NCBI RefSeq assembly: GCF_003814875.1
Contig: NZ_RKQF01000001.1
Location: forward strand, 620,001 to 684,000
Length of the DNA stretch: 64,000 bases
Origin: Streptomyces sp. Ag109_O5-1
GTDB lineage: Bacteria; Actinomycetota; Actinomycetes; Streptomycetales; Streptomycetaceae
Reading direction: 5' to 3'
Part shown: positions 25,208 through 34,294 of the stretch, one piece after another
Numbering within the stretch: position 1 is the first letter of the stretch
Layout of the letters: each line of letters begins with the position of its first letter
The notes under the pieces: generated by a model
Database searches by the model: none
Told to the model about the DNA's origin: nothing
The model's input: only the letters and a program-made list of their open reading frames with translations
Translations under genes and position numbers: made by a program

Positions 25208-27601
25208 GTGTCGCACCTCCCGCCCCCTCGCCAACTGCTGGACACGGACGCGGACGCGCCGGCCGCGGACCGGACGGAGGGAGCATCGGCCGCAACAGCG
25301 GAACCCGGCGCCGGGTCGAACACCGAGGCGGAGGCACGCCCGACGGTCGACGAGGCCGGGACGAACGAGCCGGGGAGAGGTCCCGAGGCGGCCGAAGAGG
25401 CCGGCTCGGGCACGAACTCCGGCGCGGAGGAGCCGGCGGACGAGGCGACCGGCGACGAAGAACGCGGCCCGGCGGCCGAGGAGTCCACCGCCCCGCACAG
25501 CGCTGCCGCCGACAACGAAGGCACCCCAGAGGCCGCCGCCCCACACACAGCCCCGGCTCCCGCGTCAGCAGGGGCCCGCCCCCAGGACACCGACGCCGAG
25601 ACCGACGCCGACGCCAAGCCCGAGGCCGAGAACGACTCCGACGCCGACGCTGATGCCAAGGCCGACACCGGGAACGACACCGGTGCCAAGGCCGGGGCCA
25701 AGGCCGACACCGGGAACGACCCCGCCCCTGAGGCCGAGGCCGAGAACGACGCCGATGTGAAGGCCGAGACCGACGCCAAGGCCGACGCGAAGGCCGACAC
25801 CGGCACAGACGCCGAGGCCGACGCGAAGGCCGACACCGACACGGACGCCGAGGCCGACCCCGAGGCCGGCGAGGCGACCGAGTCGCACGCGGACCCCGCC
25901 GCGGTCGGGGACGAGACCGGGCCCGCCGCCGACGCCGTCATATCCGGCCGGCCCGGCTGGTTCGGCTGGCGCCGTCGTTACCCCCGCACCGCAGCCGCCG
26001 TGCGGGTGGGCACCAGTGTCCTGGCCGGTGCGTTCGTGATCGTCGCGATCGTCGTGCCCGACCGCCTCGACCGGCTCACCGTGCAGTCGGTCCTCCGCCT
26101 TCCCGTCGAGGCGATCTTCCTCGCGATCGTGCTGCTCGCACTGCCGATGAAGGCGCGGCGGATCGCGGCCGTCGTCGCGGGCGCGTTCCTCGGGCTGTCC
26201 ACCGTCCTGAAGCTCGTCGACATGGGCTTCTACCAGACCCTGGCCCGGCCGTTCGACCTGGTCTTCGACTGGCCCCTGCTGACCGACGCGGCGGACTGGA
26301 TGAAGGACTCCTTCGGGCGCGCCGGCGAGGTGCTCGCGGTGGTCGGGGTGCTCGTCCTGCTCGTCGCCGTGATCGCGGTGAGCGCGCTCGCGGTGCTGCG
26401 GCTGGCCGACCTCATGGCCCGGCACCGCCCCGTGGCGGCGGGCACCACGCTCGCCCTCGGCACCGTGTGGATCACCTGCTTCTCGCTGAGCCTGCAGTTC
26501 GCCAGTGTCCCGTTCGCGACCAAGGGCTACAGCGACTTCCTCGCCCACCGCGTGCAGTACGTCCGTGACGGGCTGGGGGACGCCAAGGTCTTCGCCCAGC
26601 AGATGCACGTCGACAAGTTCGCCCAGACCCCGTCCGACCAACTGCTGACCGGGCTGCGCGGCAAGGACGTGATGTTCACCTTCATCGAGAGCTACGGCCG
26701 GGTGGCGATCGACGATCCGGCGATGGCACCGGAGATCGACGCGACGCTCGCCGAGGGGAACGCCCGGCTCAAGGCGGCCGGTTTCGCGGCGCGCAGCGGC
26801 TGGCTCAGGTCGCCCGTGACGGGCGCCGGCAGCTGGCTCGCCCACTCGACGTTCCTGTCCGGTCTGTGGGTCAAGAACCAGGAGCGGTACCGGACCCTGA
26901 CCACCAGCGACCGCGCGACCCTCACCAGCTACTTCCAGAAGACCGGCGCCTGGCGCACGGTCGGCATCGTCCCGGGCGTGCGCGCGGCCTGGCCCGAGGG
27001 CAAGTACTTCGGCCTCGACCACATCTACGACTCCACGCACCTCGGCTACGAGGGCCCGTACTTCAGCTGGACGCCGGTGCCGGACCAGTTCAGCCTGGAG
27101 GCCTTCCAGAAGCTGGAGCACGGGAAGAAGAACCGCGACCCGATCATGGCGGAGATCATCCTGGCCTCCAGCCACAACCCCTGGTCCCCCATCGCTCACA
27201 TCATCGACTGGAAGGACCTCGGGAACGGCAAGATCTTCTACAAGATCAAGAAGGAGGGCACCAACCCCACGGAGGTCTGGAAGAGCGCGCAGCGCGTGCG
27301 CACCGAGTACCGCAAGGCGATCCAGTACTCCCTGGACAGCCTGACCCAGTGGATGCAGCGCTACGGCGACGACAACACCGTCCTCGTCTTCCTCGGCGAC
27401 CACCAGCCCGTCCCGACGGTCACGCGCGGCAGCGCCAACAGGGACGTGCCGGTCACCATCGTCGCCCGCGACCCGAAGGTCCTGGACCGGGTCTCCGACT
27501 GGGGCTGGACGGAGGGGATCAAGCCCGCGGACAACGCCCCGGAGTGGACCATGGACAAGTTCCGCGACCGCTTCCTGACGGCGTACGGGCCGCGGACCTG
27601 A
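25208..27601 (+). CDS. Membrane-anchored LTA-synthase/sulfatase-like protein with acidic N-terminal domain
   Basis: A 797-residue protein. Residues ~15-240 are a disordered, acidic Ala/Asp/Glu/Lys/Thr repeat region (units like DAKADTGND and AEADAKAD). About four or five transmembrane helices follow (~262-460), then an extracellular alkaline-phosphatase/sulfatase-fold domain (~480-795) with VMFTFIESYGR, AGSWLAHSTFLSG (nucleophile region), AEIILASSHNPW and VFLGDHQPVP (metal site). It probably transfers or removes a phospho- or sulfo-group at the cell surface, as LTA synthase and related enzymes do. GTG 25208 is preceded by GGAAGGA, the same layout as its paralogue. It is followed by a hairpin and a tandem paralogue. 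Confidence 0.85.
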   Translation: MSHLPPPRQLLDTDADAPAADRTEGASAATAEPGAGSNTEAEARPTVDEAGTNEPGRGPEAAEEAGSGTNSGAEEPADEATGDEERGPAAEESTAPHSAAADNEGTPEAAAPHTAPAPASAGARPQDTDAETDADAKPEAENDSDADADAKADTGNDTGAKAGAKADTGNDPAPEAEAENDADVKAETDAKADAKADTGTDAEADAKADTDTDAEADPEAGEATESHADPAAVGDETGPAADAVISGRPGWFGWRRRYPRTAAAVRVGTSVLAGAFVIVAIVVPDRLDRLTVQSVLRLPVEAIFLAIVLLALPMKARRIAAVVAGAFLGLSTVLKLVDMGFYQTLARPFDLVFDWPLLTDAADWMKDSFGRAGEVLAVVGVLVLLVAVIAVSALAVLRLADLMARHRPVAAGTTLALGTVWITCFSLSLQFASVPFATKGYSDFLAHRVQYVRDGLGDAKVFAQQMHVDKFAQTPSDQLLTGLRGKDVMFTFIESYGRVAIDDPAMAPEIDATLAEGNARLKAAGFAARSGWLRSPVTGAGSWLAHSTFLSGLWVKNQERYRTLTTSDRATLTSYFQKTGAWRTVGIVPGVRAAWPEGKYFGLDHIYDSTHLGYEGPYFSWTPVPDQFSLEAFQKLEHGKKNRDPIMAEIILASSHNPWSPIAHIIDWKDLGNGKIFYKIKKEGTNPTEVWKSAQRVRTEYRKAIQYSLDSLTQWMQRYGDDNTVLVFLGDHQPVPTVTRGSANRDVPVTIVARDPKVLDRVSDWGWTEGIKPADNAPEWTMDKFRDRFLTAYGPRT

Positions 27602-27612
27602 GCCACCGGCTC

Positions 27613-27641
27613 CGTCCTACCGGTCGCCGACCGGTAGGACG
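27613..27641 (+). terminator. 13-bp perfect hairpin between the tandem sulfatase genes
   Basis: The arms CGTCCTACCGGTC (27613-27625) and GACCGGTAGGACG (27629-27641) are perfect, with a 3-nt loop, 11 bp past the stop of the first gene. There is no run of T, but it is stable enough to reduce read-through. Confidence 0.7.
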
Positions 27642-27681
27642 CGTGGGTGTGCCACCGCCGGAGGGACGGTGTGGGGATCGT

Positions 27682-27722
27682 ACTCTGTGCGCACGATATG
27701 GCATCGATCATGCACACAGAGT
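27682..27722 (+). promoter_or_regulatory. Inverted repeat upstream of the second sulfatase-like gene
   Basis: The arms ACTCTGTGCGCA (27682-27693) and TGCACACAGAGT (27711-27722) pair at 11 of 12 positions around a 17-nt spacer. The similar GTACTCTTTGCGCGCG occurs upstream of the first gene (near 25077-25092), so both genes may share a control site. Confidence 0.5.
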
Positions 27723-27749
27723 CACGACAGCCGCATGGAAGGACCTCCG

Positions 27750-29405
27750 GTGTCGTACCCCACCCCTGCTCGGCCGCGGAGACATCCGCGTGTCGTCCGG
27801 ACCGTCACGGTGGGGACGACGGTGCTGGCCGCCGCCCTGCTGCTGGCCGCGCTGCTGCTGCCGAACCAGCTCGACCAGCTCGGGCCGAAGGCGTTCCTGC
27901 GCCTCCCGGCCGAGGGGATCGCGCTGGCGGCCGTGCTGCTGGTGCTGCCCGGACGGGCGCGGCGCGTCACGGCGGTGACGGCGGGCGCGGGGCTCGGGGT
28001 GCTGACGCTGGTGAAGTGCCTGGACATGGGCTTCTACTCGGTGCTGCAGCGCCCCTTCGACCTGGTGCTGGACTGGATCCTGCTGGACGACGCGGCGGAC
28101 TATGTGCGCGAGTCGTTCGGCCGGACCAGCCAGGTGCTCGCCGTCGCCGGGGCCGTGCTCCTGGTCGTGGCCGTGCTCGCCCTGAGCACGCTCGCCATGG
28201 TGCGGCTCGCCGACCGGATGGCCCAGCGGCGCCCGCCCGCGGGCGGTACCACCCTGGTTCTGGCCGTCGCCTGGGTCACCTGTGCGGTCTTCGGTCTCCG
28301 GGTCGGCGGTGCCCCCGTCGCCTCGACGCTCGACGCCCAGCTGGTCCACGAGCGCCTCCACGCGGTCCGCGCCGGGCTCAGGGACGCACGCGTCTTCCGG
28401 CAGGAGGCCGCCGTCGACTCCTTCGCGAAGTCCCCGCCGGACCGGCTGCTGACGGGCCTGCGCGGCAAGGACGTGCTCATCACGTTCGTCGAGAGCTACG
28501 GCCGTACGGCGATCGAGGACCCGGCGATGGCGCCGCAGGTCGGCGCGGTACTCAAGGAGGGCGGCGCCTCCCTCAGGGCGGCCGGGTTCGAGGCGCGCAG
28601 CGGCTGGCTGCGGTCCCCGGTGATCGGGGCGGGCAGCTGGATGTGCCATGCGACGCTGCTGTCCGGGCTGTGGATCGACAACCAGCAGCGCTATCGCAAC
28701 CTCGTCTCCGGCGACCGGATGACCCTGGCCAAGTACTTCCGGAAGACCGGCGCGTGGAGCACGGTCGGCATCGTCCCGGGCGTCCGCACCGCCTGGCCGG
28801 AGGCCGGTTTCTTCGGCCTCGACCGCAGCTACGACTCCACGCATCTCGGTTACCACGGCCCGTACTTCAGCTGGACGCCGGTCCCGGACCAGTTCACCCT
28901 TCAGTCCTTCGAACGTCTGGAGTACGGGAAGAGGAACCGGCGCCCGATCATGGCGGAGATCATCCTCGCCTCCAGTCACCAGCCCTGGGCGCCCCTGCCC
29001 CGCATGATCAACTGGAATGGCCTGGGCGACGGCTCGGTCTTCGGGCGGATCGAGAAGGAGGGCAAGGACCCGGCGGAGGTCTGGAAGGACAACGAGCGGG
29101 TGCGCACCGAGTACCGGACCTCCATCGAGTACTCCCTGCACAGCCTGTTCGGGTTCATGCGGCGCTACGCCGGCAAGGACACGGTCCTCGTCTTCCTCGG
29201 CGACCACCAGCCGCGCCCGGAGGTCGTGGCGGGCAGCCCGCGCAGGGACGTTCCGATCACGATCGTCGCCCGCGACCCCAAGGTCCTGGACCGGGTCGCC
29301 GGCTGGGGCTGGACACCGGGCATGAAGCCGGCCGGGGACGCCCCGATCTGGGCGATGAACGAGTTCCGCGACCGCTTCCTGACGGCGTTCGGACCGCGGG
29401 CCTGA
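27750..29405 (+). CDS. Membrane-anchored LTA-synthase/sulfatase-like protein, paralogue without acidic domain
   Basis: A 551-residue paralogue of the preceding gene, lacking the acidic N-terminal repeat region. Transmembrane segments occupy ~20-200 (VVRTVTVGTTVLAAALLLAALLLP). The catalytic domain from ~240 has VLITFVESYGR, AGSWMCHATLLSGLW, AEIILASSHQPW and VFLGDHQPRP. It shares the GGAAGGACC ribosome site and GTG start with its partner. The high similarity through the catalytic domain shows a tandem duplication. Its function is taken from the family: surface group transfer or phosphodiester/sulfate hydrolysis. Confidence 0.85.
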   Translation: MSYPTPARPRRHPRVVRTVTVGTTVLAAALLLAALLLPNQLDQLGPKAFLRLPAEGIALAAVLLVLPGRARRVTAVTAGAGLGVLTLVKCLDMGFYSVLQRPFDLVLDWILLDDAADYVRESFGRTSQVLAVAGAVLLVVAVLALSTLAMVRLADRMAQRRPPAGGTTLVLAVAWVTCAVFGLRVGGAPVASTLDAQLVHERLHAVRAGLRDARVFRQEAAVDSFAKSPPDRLLTGLRGKDVLITFVESYGRTAIEDPAMAPQVGAVLKEGGASLRAAGFEARSGWLRSPVIGAGSWMCHATLLSGLWIDNQQRYRNLVSGDRMTLAKYFRKTGAWSTVGIVPGVRTAWPEAGFFGLDRSYDSTHLGYHGPYFSWTPVPDQFTLQSFERLEYGKRNRRPIMAEIILASSHQPWAPLPRMINWNGLGDGSVFGRIEKEGKDPAEVWKDNERVRTEYRTSIEYSLHSLFGFMRRYAGKDTVLVFLGDHQPRPEVVAGSPRRDVPITIVARDPKVLDRVAGWGWTPGMKPAGDAPIWAMNEFRDRFLTAFGPRA

Positions 29406-29412
29406 ACTCGGC

Positions 29413-30249
29413 TCAGCCGTCGAGGAATTCGACGGTACGGCGGACGAACCACTCGGGGTCGTCCAGCCAGGGGTAGTGGGCGGCGCCGGGCTGGACGGTG
29501 ACCTCGGCGTTCGGGAAGGCTTCGGCGGCGCGCCGGGCCAGTTCGGGGCTCGGACCGCCGTCGAGTTCCCCGGCGTACACCAGGACGGGGGCGGTGAGGG
29601 TGCGCAGGGCGGCCCGGGTGGCGTCCGGGGTGAAGGCTCCATCGGCGAAGTAGCGGTCGCCCGCCTCGAAGTTGCTCTGCTCCTCGGTGGCCGCGACATG
29701 GGCCTGGGCGACGGCGTCCCAACGGCCGTGGAAGAAGGGCAGGAACGCCTCGTCGAAGTCCCCGGCGCCCGTCAGCCACGCCTCCAGCAGGGGGAACGCC
29801 TCCTCGTACCAGGGTTCCGCCGCCCGCAGCCGGGCCGCCGCGAGCCGCTCCTCCGGGGTGGCCCGCAGGCCCAGGGCCGAGGGATTTCCGGTGATCAGCG
29901 CGAGCCGCCGTACCCGGTGCGGATGGGCCGCCGCGTACAGGATCGCCAGACTGCCGCCCGCCGAGTGCGCCAGTACGTCCATGTGGTCGAGCCCTATGTC
30001 GGCGCGCAACACCTCCACGTCGTCGACCAGTCGGTCGCAGCGGTACGACGCCGGGTCGGCGGGCGGCGCAGAGTCGCCGGTCCCCCGCAGGTCGAGCAGG
30101 ATCAGCCGACGGCGGGCGGCCAGTCCGCCGAGGTCCCCGAGATAGGCGGAGGCGCGCATGGGCCCGCCCGGCAGCACGAGGAGCGGTTCGCCCTCGCCTC
30201 TGACGTGGTAGGCGAGGCGGGTCCCGTCCGATGCGGTGAAGGTGGGCAT
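29413..30249 (-). CDS. Alpha/beta hydrolase (proline iminopeptidase-like)
   Basis: A 278-residue enzyme. LLVLPGGPMRASAYLGD is the proline-iminopeptidase-like oxyanion region; AHSAGGSLAILYA is the nucleophile elbow, with LLDLRGTGDSAPP before it; the acid is in VYAGELDGGPS and the histidine in PGAAHYPWLDD. The fold includes peptidases and lactone or ester hydrolases. The start at 30249 has only a weak ribosome site. It is the last gene of a leftward run with a methyltransferase, a phosphoesterase and an acyl-CoA synthetase. Confidence 0.85.
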   Translation of the reverse strand: MPTFTASDGTRLAYHVRGEGEPLLVLPGGPMRASAYLGDLGGLAARRRLILLDLRGTGDSAPPADPASYRCDRLVDDVEVLRADIGLDHMDVLAHSAGGSLAILYAAAHPHRVRRLALITGNPSALGLRATPEERLAAARLRAAEPWYEEAFPLLEAWLTGAGDFDEAFLPFFHGRWDAVAQAHVAATEEQSNFEAGDRYFADGAFTPDATRAALRTLTAPVLVYAGELDGGPSPELARRAAEAFPNAEVTVQPGAAHYPWLDDPEWFVRRTVEFLDG

Positions 30250-30331
30250 GGGACTGATCGTCGGGGACGGTGACGCGCAATCGCAACGGAATTCGACGGC
30301 GGCCCCGGCGTCGGGGCGGGTGGCCGTGGCG

Positions 30332-31051
30332 TCAGGCGGGCGGGCCCGGCTTGCGCACCCGGAACGCGAACTGCCCGCAGAACGTGAGCTTGCGCAGGTT
30401 CACCAGGGCCGTCTTGCGGCCTCCCTTGCGTGCCCAGGTGTCGATCTCCGTGTTGAGCGGCGACTCCTTGCGCCAGAACCGGCCGTACTCCCGCATCCGT
30501 GTGCCGTGGTAGGTACGCATGATCAGTGTCACGCCGTCGAGCGAGGGCCGGATCTCCTCCAGGGCGAGCCCGGCCGCCTCGACCAGCACCCGGAATCCGT
30601 ACGGCGTGTAGTTCCACAGGCTGAAGGAGTGGTACGGCTCGAACTGGGAGGTGCTGCCGATGAACAGCCCGCCCGGGCGCAGCACTCTGCCCACCTCCGC
30701 GAGCAGTTCCCTGGGCCGGGCGACGTGCTCGAAGACCTGGTGCGAGTAGACCAGCGGCACGGTGTCGGAGCGGAACGGCAGGTTGACGCCGTCGAAGTGC
30801 ACCACGGTGTCGGCTCCGGCCCGGTGCTGTGCGGCCTCCGGGGAGTCGCGGATGTCGACGCCCACCCAGCGCACGGCGGAGTCGTGTCTGCGGAAGAGCC
30901 CGGCCGACGTGCCCCGTCCGCATCCGAGGTCGACCACCCGGTCCGGTGCCCGCGGGGAGCGCATGGCCTGGTCGAGGTAGTAGCGGGAGGTGACCTGGCG
31001 GGCGTGGTCGCCAGGGATGCAATCGTGCATGAGTTCCCACAGGGTCGACAT
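30332..31051 (-). CDS. Class I SAM-dependent methyltransferase
   Basis: A 239-residue protein. VVDLGCGRGTSAGLFRRHD is motif I binding SAM; GVDIRDSPEA and VVHFDGVNLPF carry motif II and III positions; VYSHQVFEHVARPRELLAEVGRVLRPGGLFIGSTS is typical of SAM methyltransferases of the UbiE/Mtf group. The acceptor is unknown. It begins 9 bp after the phosphoesterase gene, suggesting translational coupling, and has GGGGGC before the ATG. Confidence 0.88.
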   Translation of the reverse strand: MSTLWELMHDCIPGDHARQVTSRYYLDQAMRSPRAPDRVVDLGCGRGTSAGLFRRHDSAVRWVGVDIRDSPEAAQHRAGADTVVHFDGVNLPFRSDTVPLVYSHQVFEHVARPRELLAEVGRVLRPGGLFIGSTSQFEPYHSFSLWNYTPYGFRVLVEAAGLALEEIRPSLDGVTLIMRTYHGTRMREYGRFWRKESPLNTEIDTWARKGGRKTALVNLRKLTFCGQFAFRVRKPGPPA

Positions 31052-31060
31052 GCCCCCAAG

Positions 31061-32617
31061 CTACGGAGGTGCCGTTCCCCGGGCCACATCCGGTGGCGGG
31101 TTCGGCTTGCCTGTCATCCCTTGGGGCGAACGGGGCATCGCGGACGGCGGCCCGAGGCGGCCGATGCCGGACAGGTCGCGGGCGGTCACGCTGTTGCGGT
31201 CGGCGACGGTGCGGCCGAGCGCGTGGTGGGGCCACAGTCCCCCGGCCTGCCGGCGGCTGCGCTCGTTCCATTCCAGGGCCTCGGCGGCGCGTGCCCGGAA
31301 GAAGTTGAGCGCGTAGCCGCCGGAGTGGATCCGCAGCAGGAAGAATCCGCCCGGGTACTCCTTGGCGGCGCCGACCTCCTGCAGGGTCACCTGCGGGGCG
31401 AGCGGCACATGGGTGCGCTTGTTGCGATGGGTGTGGCCGACATGGTGGAGGAACACACCCGGGGCGGCGGCATAAGCCCGCAGGATCGCGCGGGCCTGGC
31501 GGCGGCCCAGTCGCTGTCCGGGGCTCACCGGGAAGAGGGCGTCCCTGACGGTGAGCGGATGGTGTCCGAAGACGACGGTGGGCTGTTCCCTGTGGGCGCG
31601 CAGGCGGCTCCGGAACCAGGACAGCTGCTCGGAGCCGAGGCCGCCGGCGTCACCGCCGTTGCCGCGCTTGTCGTAGGTGTCGAGCCCGATGATCCGCAGT
31701 CCGGCCACGTCGTGCTCGAACCAGCCGGGACGGTCCTGCCCGCCGAACACCCGGTGGAAGGCGTCGCCGTCCCGCGCGCGCCGGTCGTGGTTGCCCCGTA
31801 CGACGAAGTAGTCCCGTGCATGGGTGCCGAAGCCGTCCAGGATGCGTCTGGCCTCCGCCAGGTCGCGCGGTCCGCCGCCGGCGGAGATGTCGCCGGCGGC
31901 CAGCAGCAGCTGGGCTCCACGGCGGCGGGCCTCGTCCACCACGGCGCCGCTCATGAGCTCGGGGTACGGGGCAAGCCCGGCCCGCTGTGCCACTCCGCGC
32001 AGGAAGGGGACGCCGGCCACCAGACCGGCGACGGTCTCGCCGATGTGCAGGTCGTTGCAGAGGCCGAGGGACAGGAGGTGGCGGCCGGGTGGGGGCTGTG
32101 GGGTGGTGAAGGAGTAGGGGCCGCCGGGCGAGCCGAGGCCGTGCCGGGAGGTGCCGGCCGCGTTGCCGCGCACCAGGTGCAGCGCGGTGGGTGTGGCGGG
32201 CACGCCCCTGGAGTGGGCCTGGTAGTAGTACGTCTGCCCGGGTTCCAGGCCGGTGAGCTCGATGTGGTGGTGGGCGGTGGGCCGGTCCTCGCCCGCGGTG
32301 CGGTTGAGGCGGGCGGGATGGGTGCCGTAGCGGACCTCGCCCTCGGTGACGGCGGGCAGCATACGGCCGGTGCCGTCGTCGGTGCCGGGCTGGGCGGTGT
32401 GCCAGGTGATGACGGCACGGTCCTCGGTGAGGGTGACCAGTTCCAGGTGGACGGCGGCGAGGGATCGGGGGTGCCGGGGGCGGGCGGTGGGGAGTGCGGA
32501 GCGGAGCAGGGCGGGGGCGAGCAGGAGACCGGAGCGCAGCACCTCGCTGGGGCCGGGTATGCCCGCGAGTGCGCCGAGGGGGACGGGGAGGCAGCAGCGC
32601 ATGTCTGCTATGTGCAC
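31061..32617 (-). CDS. Metallophosphoesterase with an N-terminal fibronectin-like domain (purple-acid-phosphatase-like)
   Basis: A 518-residue protein. Residues ~40-150 form a beta-sandwich (TEDRAVITWHTAQPG ... GLEPGQTYYYQAHSRG) as in purple acid phosphatases. The phosphoesterase core follows: LCNDLHIGE (D-x-H), LLAAGDIS (GD), VVRGNHDRR (GNHD), FGHHPLTV and HHVGHTHRNKR. The five signatures cover a full dinuclear metal site. It hydrolyses phosphomonoesters or diesters. A GTG at 32617 with GGGGG upstream or ATG 32602 could be the start; the N-terminus is unclear and no clean signal peptide is seen. Confidence 0.85.
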   Translation of the reverse strand: MHIADMRCCLPVPLGALAGIPGPSEVLRSGLLLAPALLRSALPTARPRHPRSLAAVHLELVTLTEDRAVITWHTAQPGTDDGTGRMLPAVTEGEVRYGTHPARLNRTAGEDRPTAHHHIELTGLEPGQTYYYQAHSRGVPATPTALHLVRGNAAGTSRHGLGSPGGPYSFTTPQPPPGRHLLSLGLCNDLHIGETVAGLVAGVPFLRGVAQRAGLAPYPELMSGAVVDEARRRGAQLLLAAGDISAGGGPRDLAEARRILDGFGTHARDYFVVRGNHDRRARDGDAFHRVFGGQDRPGWFEHDVAGLRIIGLDTYDKRGNGGDAGGLGSEQLSWFRSRLRAHREQPTVVFGHHPLTVRDALFPVSPGQRLGRRQARAILRAYAAAPGVFLHHVGHTHRNKRTHVPLAPQVTLQEVGAAKEYPGGFFLLRIHSGGYALNFFRARAAEALEWNERSRRQAGGLWPHHALGRTVADRNSVTARDLSGIGRLGPPSAMPRSPQGMTGKPNPPPDVARGTAPP

Positions 32618-32684
32618 GCCCCCGGTGAACGGCGGAGGTGGAACCGGAAGCCGCACACGGTATGGAACCGGACTTCTTGGCTCC

Positions 32685-34187
32685 TCACGAGGAGGCGCTG
32701 AACCGGTCCCGCAGCTCGCGCTTGAGGATCTTCCCGCTGGCGTTGCGGGGCAGGGCGTCCACGAACAGGACCCGCTTGGGTGCCTTGAAGCCGGGCAGGG
32801 TCTCCTTGACATGGGCGATCAGCCGGGCCTCGTCGGCCTCGCCGCGCGGCACGACGACCGCCGTGACCATCTCGATCCACTGCTCGTCGGGCAGGCCGAT
32901 CACGGCGGCCTCGGCGACCGCCTCATGGGTGTAGAGGGCGTCCTCGACCTGCCGTGAAGCGACCAGCACACCACCGGAGTTGATGACGTCCTTCACCCGG
33001 TCGACGATCGTGAAGTAACCGTCGGCGTCGCGCACCGCGAGGTCACCGGAGTGGAACCAGCCGTCCCGGAAGGCCTCTTCGGTCTCCTCGGGCTTCTCCC
33101 AGTAGCCCTCGCACAGCTGCGGTGAGCGGTAGACGATCTCACCGGGTGTGCCGTCGGGCACGTCCTGGCCGTCCTCGCCGACCACGCGTGCCTCGACGAA
33201 CAGCACGGTACGGCCGCAGGAGTCCAGCCGTCCCTTGTGCTCCTCGGGCGCGAGCACGGTGGCCAGCGGCCCGATCTCGCTCTGCCCGAAACAGTTGAAC
33301 AGGGCGAGTTCCGGGAGCCGTTCACGCAACCGCTCAAGAACCGGTACCGGCATGACCGACGCCCCGTAGTACGCCTTGCGCAGCCCGCCCAGGTCGCGGG
33401 TCGCGAAGTCGGGCCGGTTGGACAGCCCGATCCACACGGTGGGCGGCGCGAACAGGCTGTCCACACGGCCGGTCTCGACCAGGTCGAAGAGGGTGTCTCC
33501 GTCGGGCCCGTCCAGGATGATGTTCGTGGCCCCGACCGCCAGGTACGGCAGCAGGAACACATGCATCTGGGCGGAGTGGTAGAGCGGCAGCGCGTGTGCG
33601 GGCCGGTCCCCGGCGCTCAGGTCGAGGGCGGCGATCGCGCTCAGGTACTCGTGCACCAGCGCCCGGTGGGTCATCATCGCGCCCTTGGGCAGCGCGGTGG
33701 TTCCCGAGGTGTAGAGCAGCTGGACCAGTTCCTCGGTGCGCGGTTCGGGTCCGTCGTACGGCAACGCGTCCGCGAGTCGGGCGAGAAGCGAGCCGTCGGC
33801 GTCCCGCAGCGGCAACACCCTCGGCACGTCGGGAAGTCGGCCGGTGAGGTCCGGGTCGGCCAGCACCAGTGCGCTGCCCGACTGGCCGAGGATGTACGCG
33901 AGGTCGTCGCCGGTCAGGTTCTGGTTGACGGGGACGTGCACCAGGCCGGCCCGGGCGCAGGCGAGGAAAGCGATCAGGTAGGCGTCGGAGTTGTGGCCGT
34001 AGGCGCCGACCCGGTCGCCGCGTTCGAGGCCCTGGTCGAGCAGGACGGTCGCCGCCCGTGAGACGGCGTCGTCGAGTTCCTCGTACGTCCACCGGCGCTC
34101 GCCGTACTCCACCGCCACCCGCGCGGGGGTACGCCGGGCGCTGCGCCGCAGCACCCCGTCAACCGTGCTGCCCTGTCCCTGCGTCAT
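32685..34187 (-). CDS. Acyl-CoA synthetase (AMP-forming)
   Basis: A 500-residue ANL enzyme: LLYTSGTTALPKGAMMTH (P-loop), LPLYHSAQMH, NCFGQSEIGP (A5), GWFHSGDLAVRDADGYFTIVDRVKDVINSGG (A7-A8), and RVLFVDALPRNASGKILKREL with the catalytic Lys. It makes an acyl-AMP and then acyl-CoA from an unknown acid. It is a different type from the enzyme at 23430. It leads the leftward run 34187-29413 and is divergent from the split acylase gene. Confidence 0.9.
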   Translation of the reverse strand: MTQGQGSTVDGVLRRSARRTPARVAVEYGERRWTYEELDDAVSRAATVLLDQGLERGDRVGAYGHNSDAYLIAFLACARAGLVHVPVNQNLTGDDLAYILGQSGSALVLADPDLTGRLPDVPRVLPLRDADGSLLARLADALPYDGPEPRTEELVQLLYTSGTTALPKGAMMTHRALVHEYLSAIAALDLSAGDRPAHALPLYHSAQMHVFLLPYLAVGATNIILDGPDGDTLFDLVETGRVDSLFAPPTVWIGLSNRPDFATRDLGGLRKAYYGASVMPVPVLERLRERLPELALFNCFGQSEIGPLATVLAPEEHKGRLDSCGRTVLFVEARVVGEDGQDVPDGTPGEIVYRSPQLCEGYWEKPEETEEAFRDGWFHSGDLAVRDADGYFTIVDRVKDVINSGGVLVASRQVEDALYTHEAVAEAAVIGLPDEQWIEMVTAVVVPRGEADEARLIAHVKETLPGFKAPKRVLFVDALPRNASGKILKRELRDRFSASS

Positions 34188-34294
34188 GACTCATGATCCT
34201 CGGTCCCCGGGCGGGGCAGGTCAAGCACCACCGGAACCGCACACCCGCGCCCGCGCTCAACTTCCTCTTCCCGCAACGACGTTGGGAGGCACGG

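Noticed and set aside
30236..32701. 821-codon plus-strand frame
   Set aside because: It lies over the methyltransferase and phosphoesterase genes, which carry full family motifs on the minus strand.
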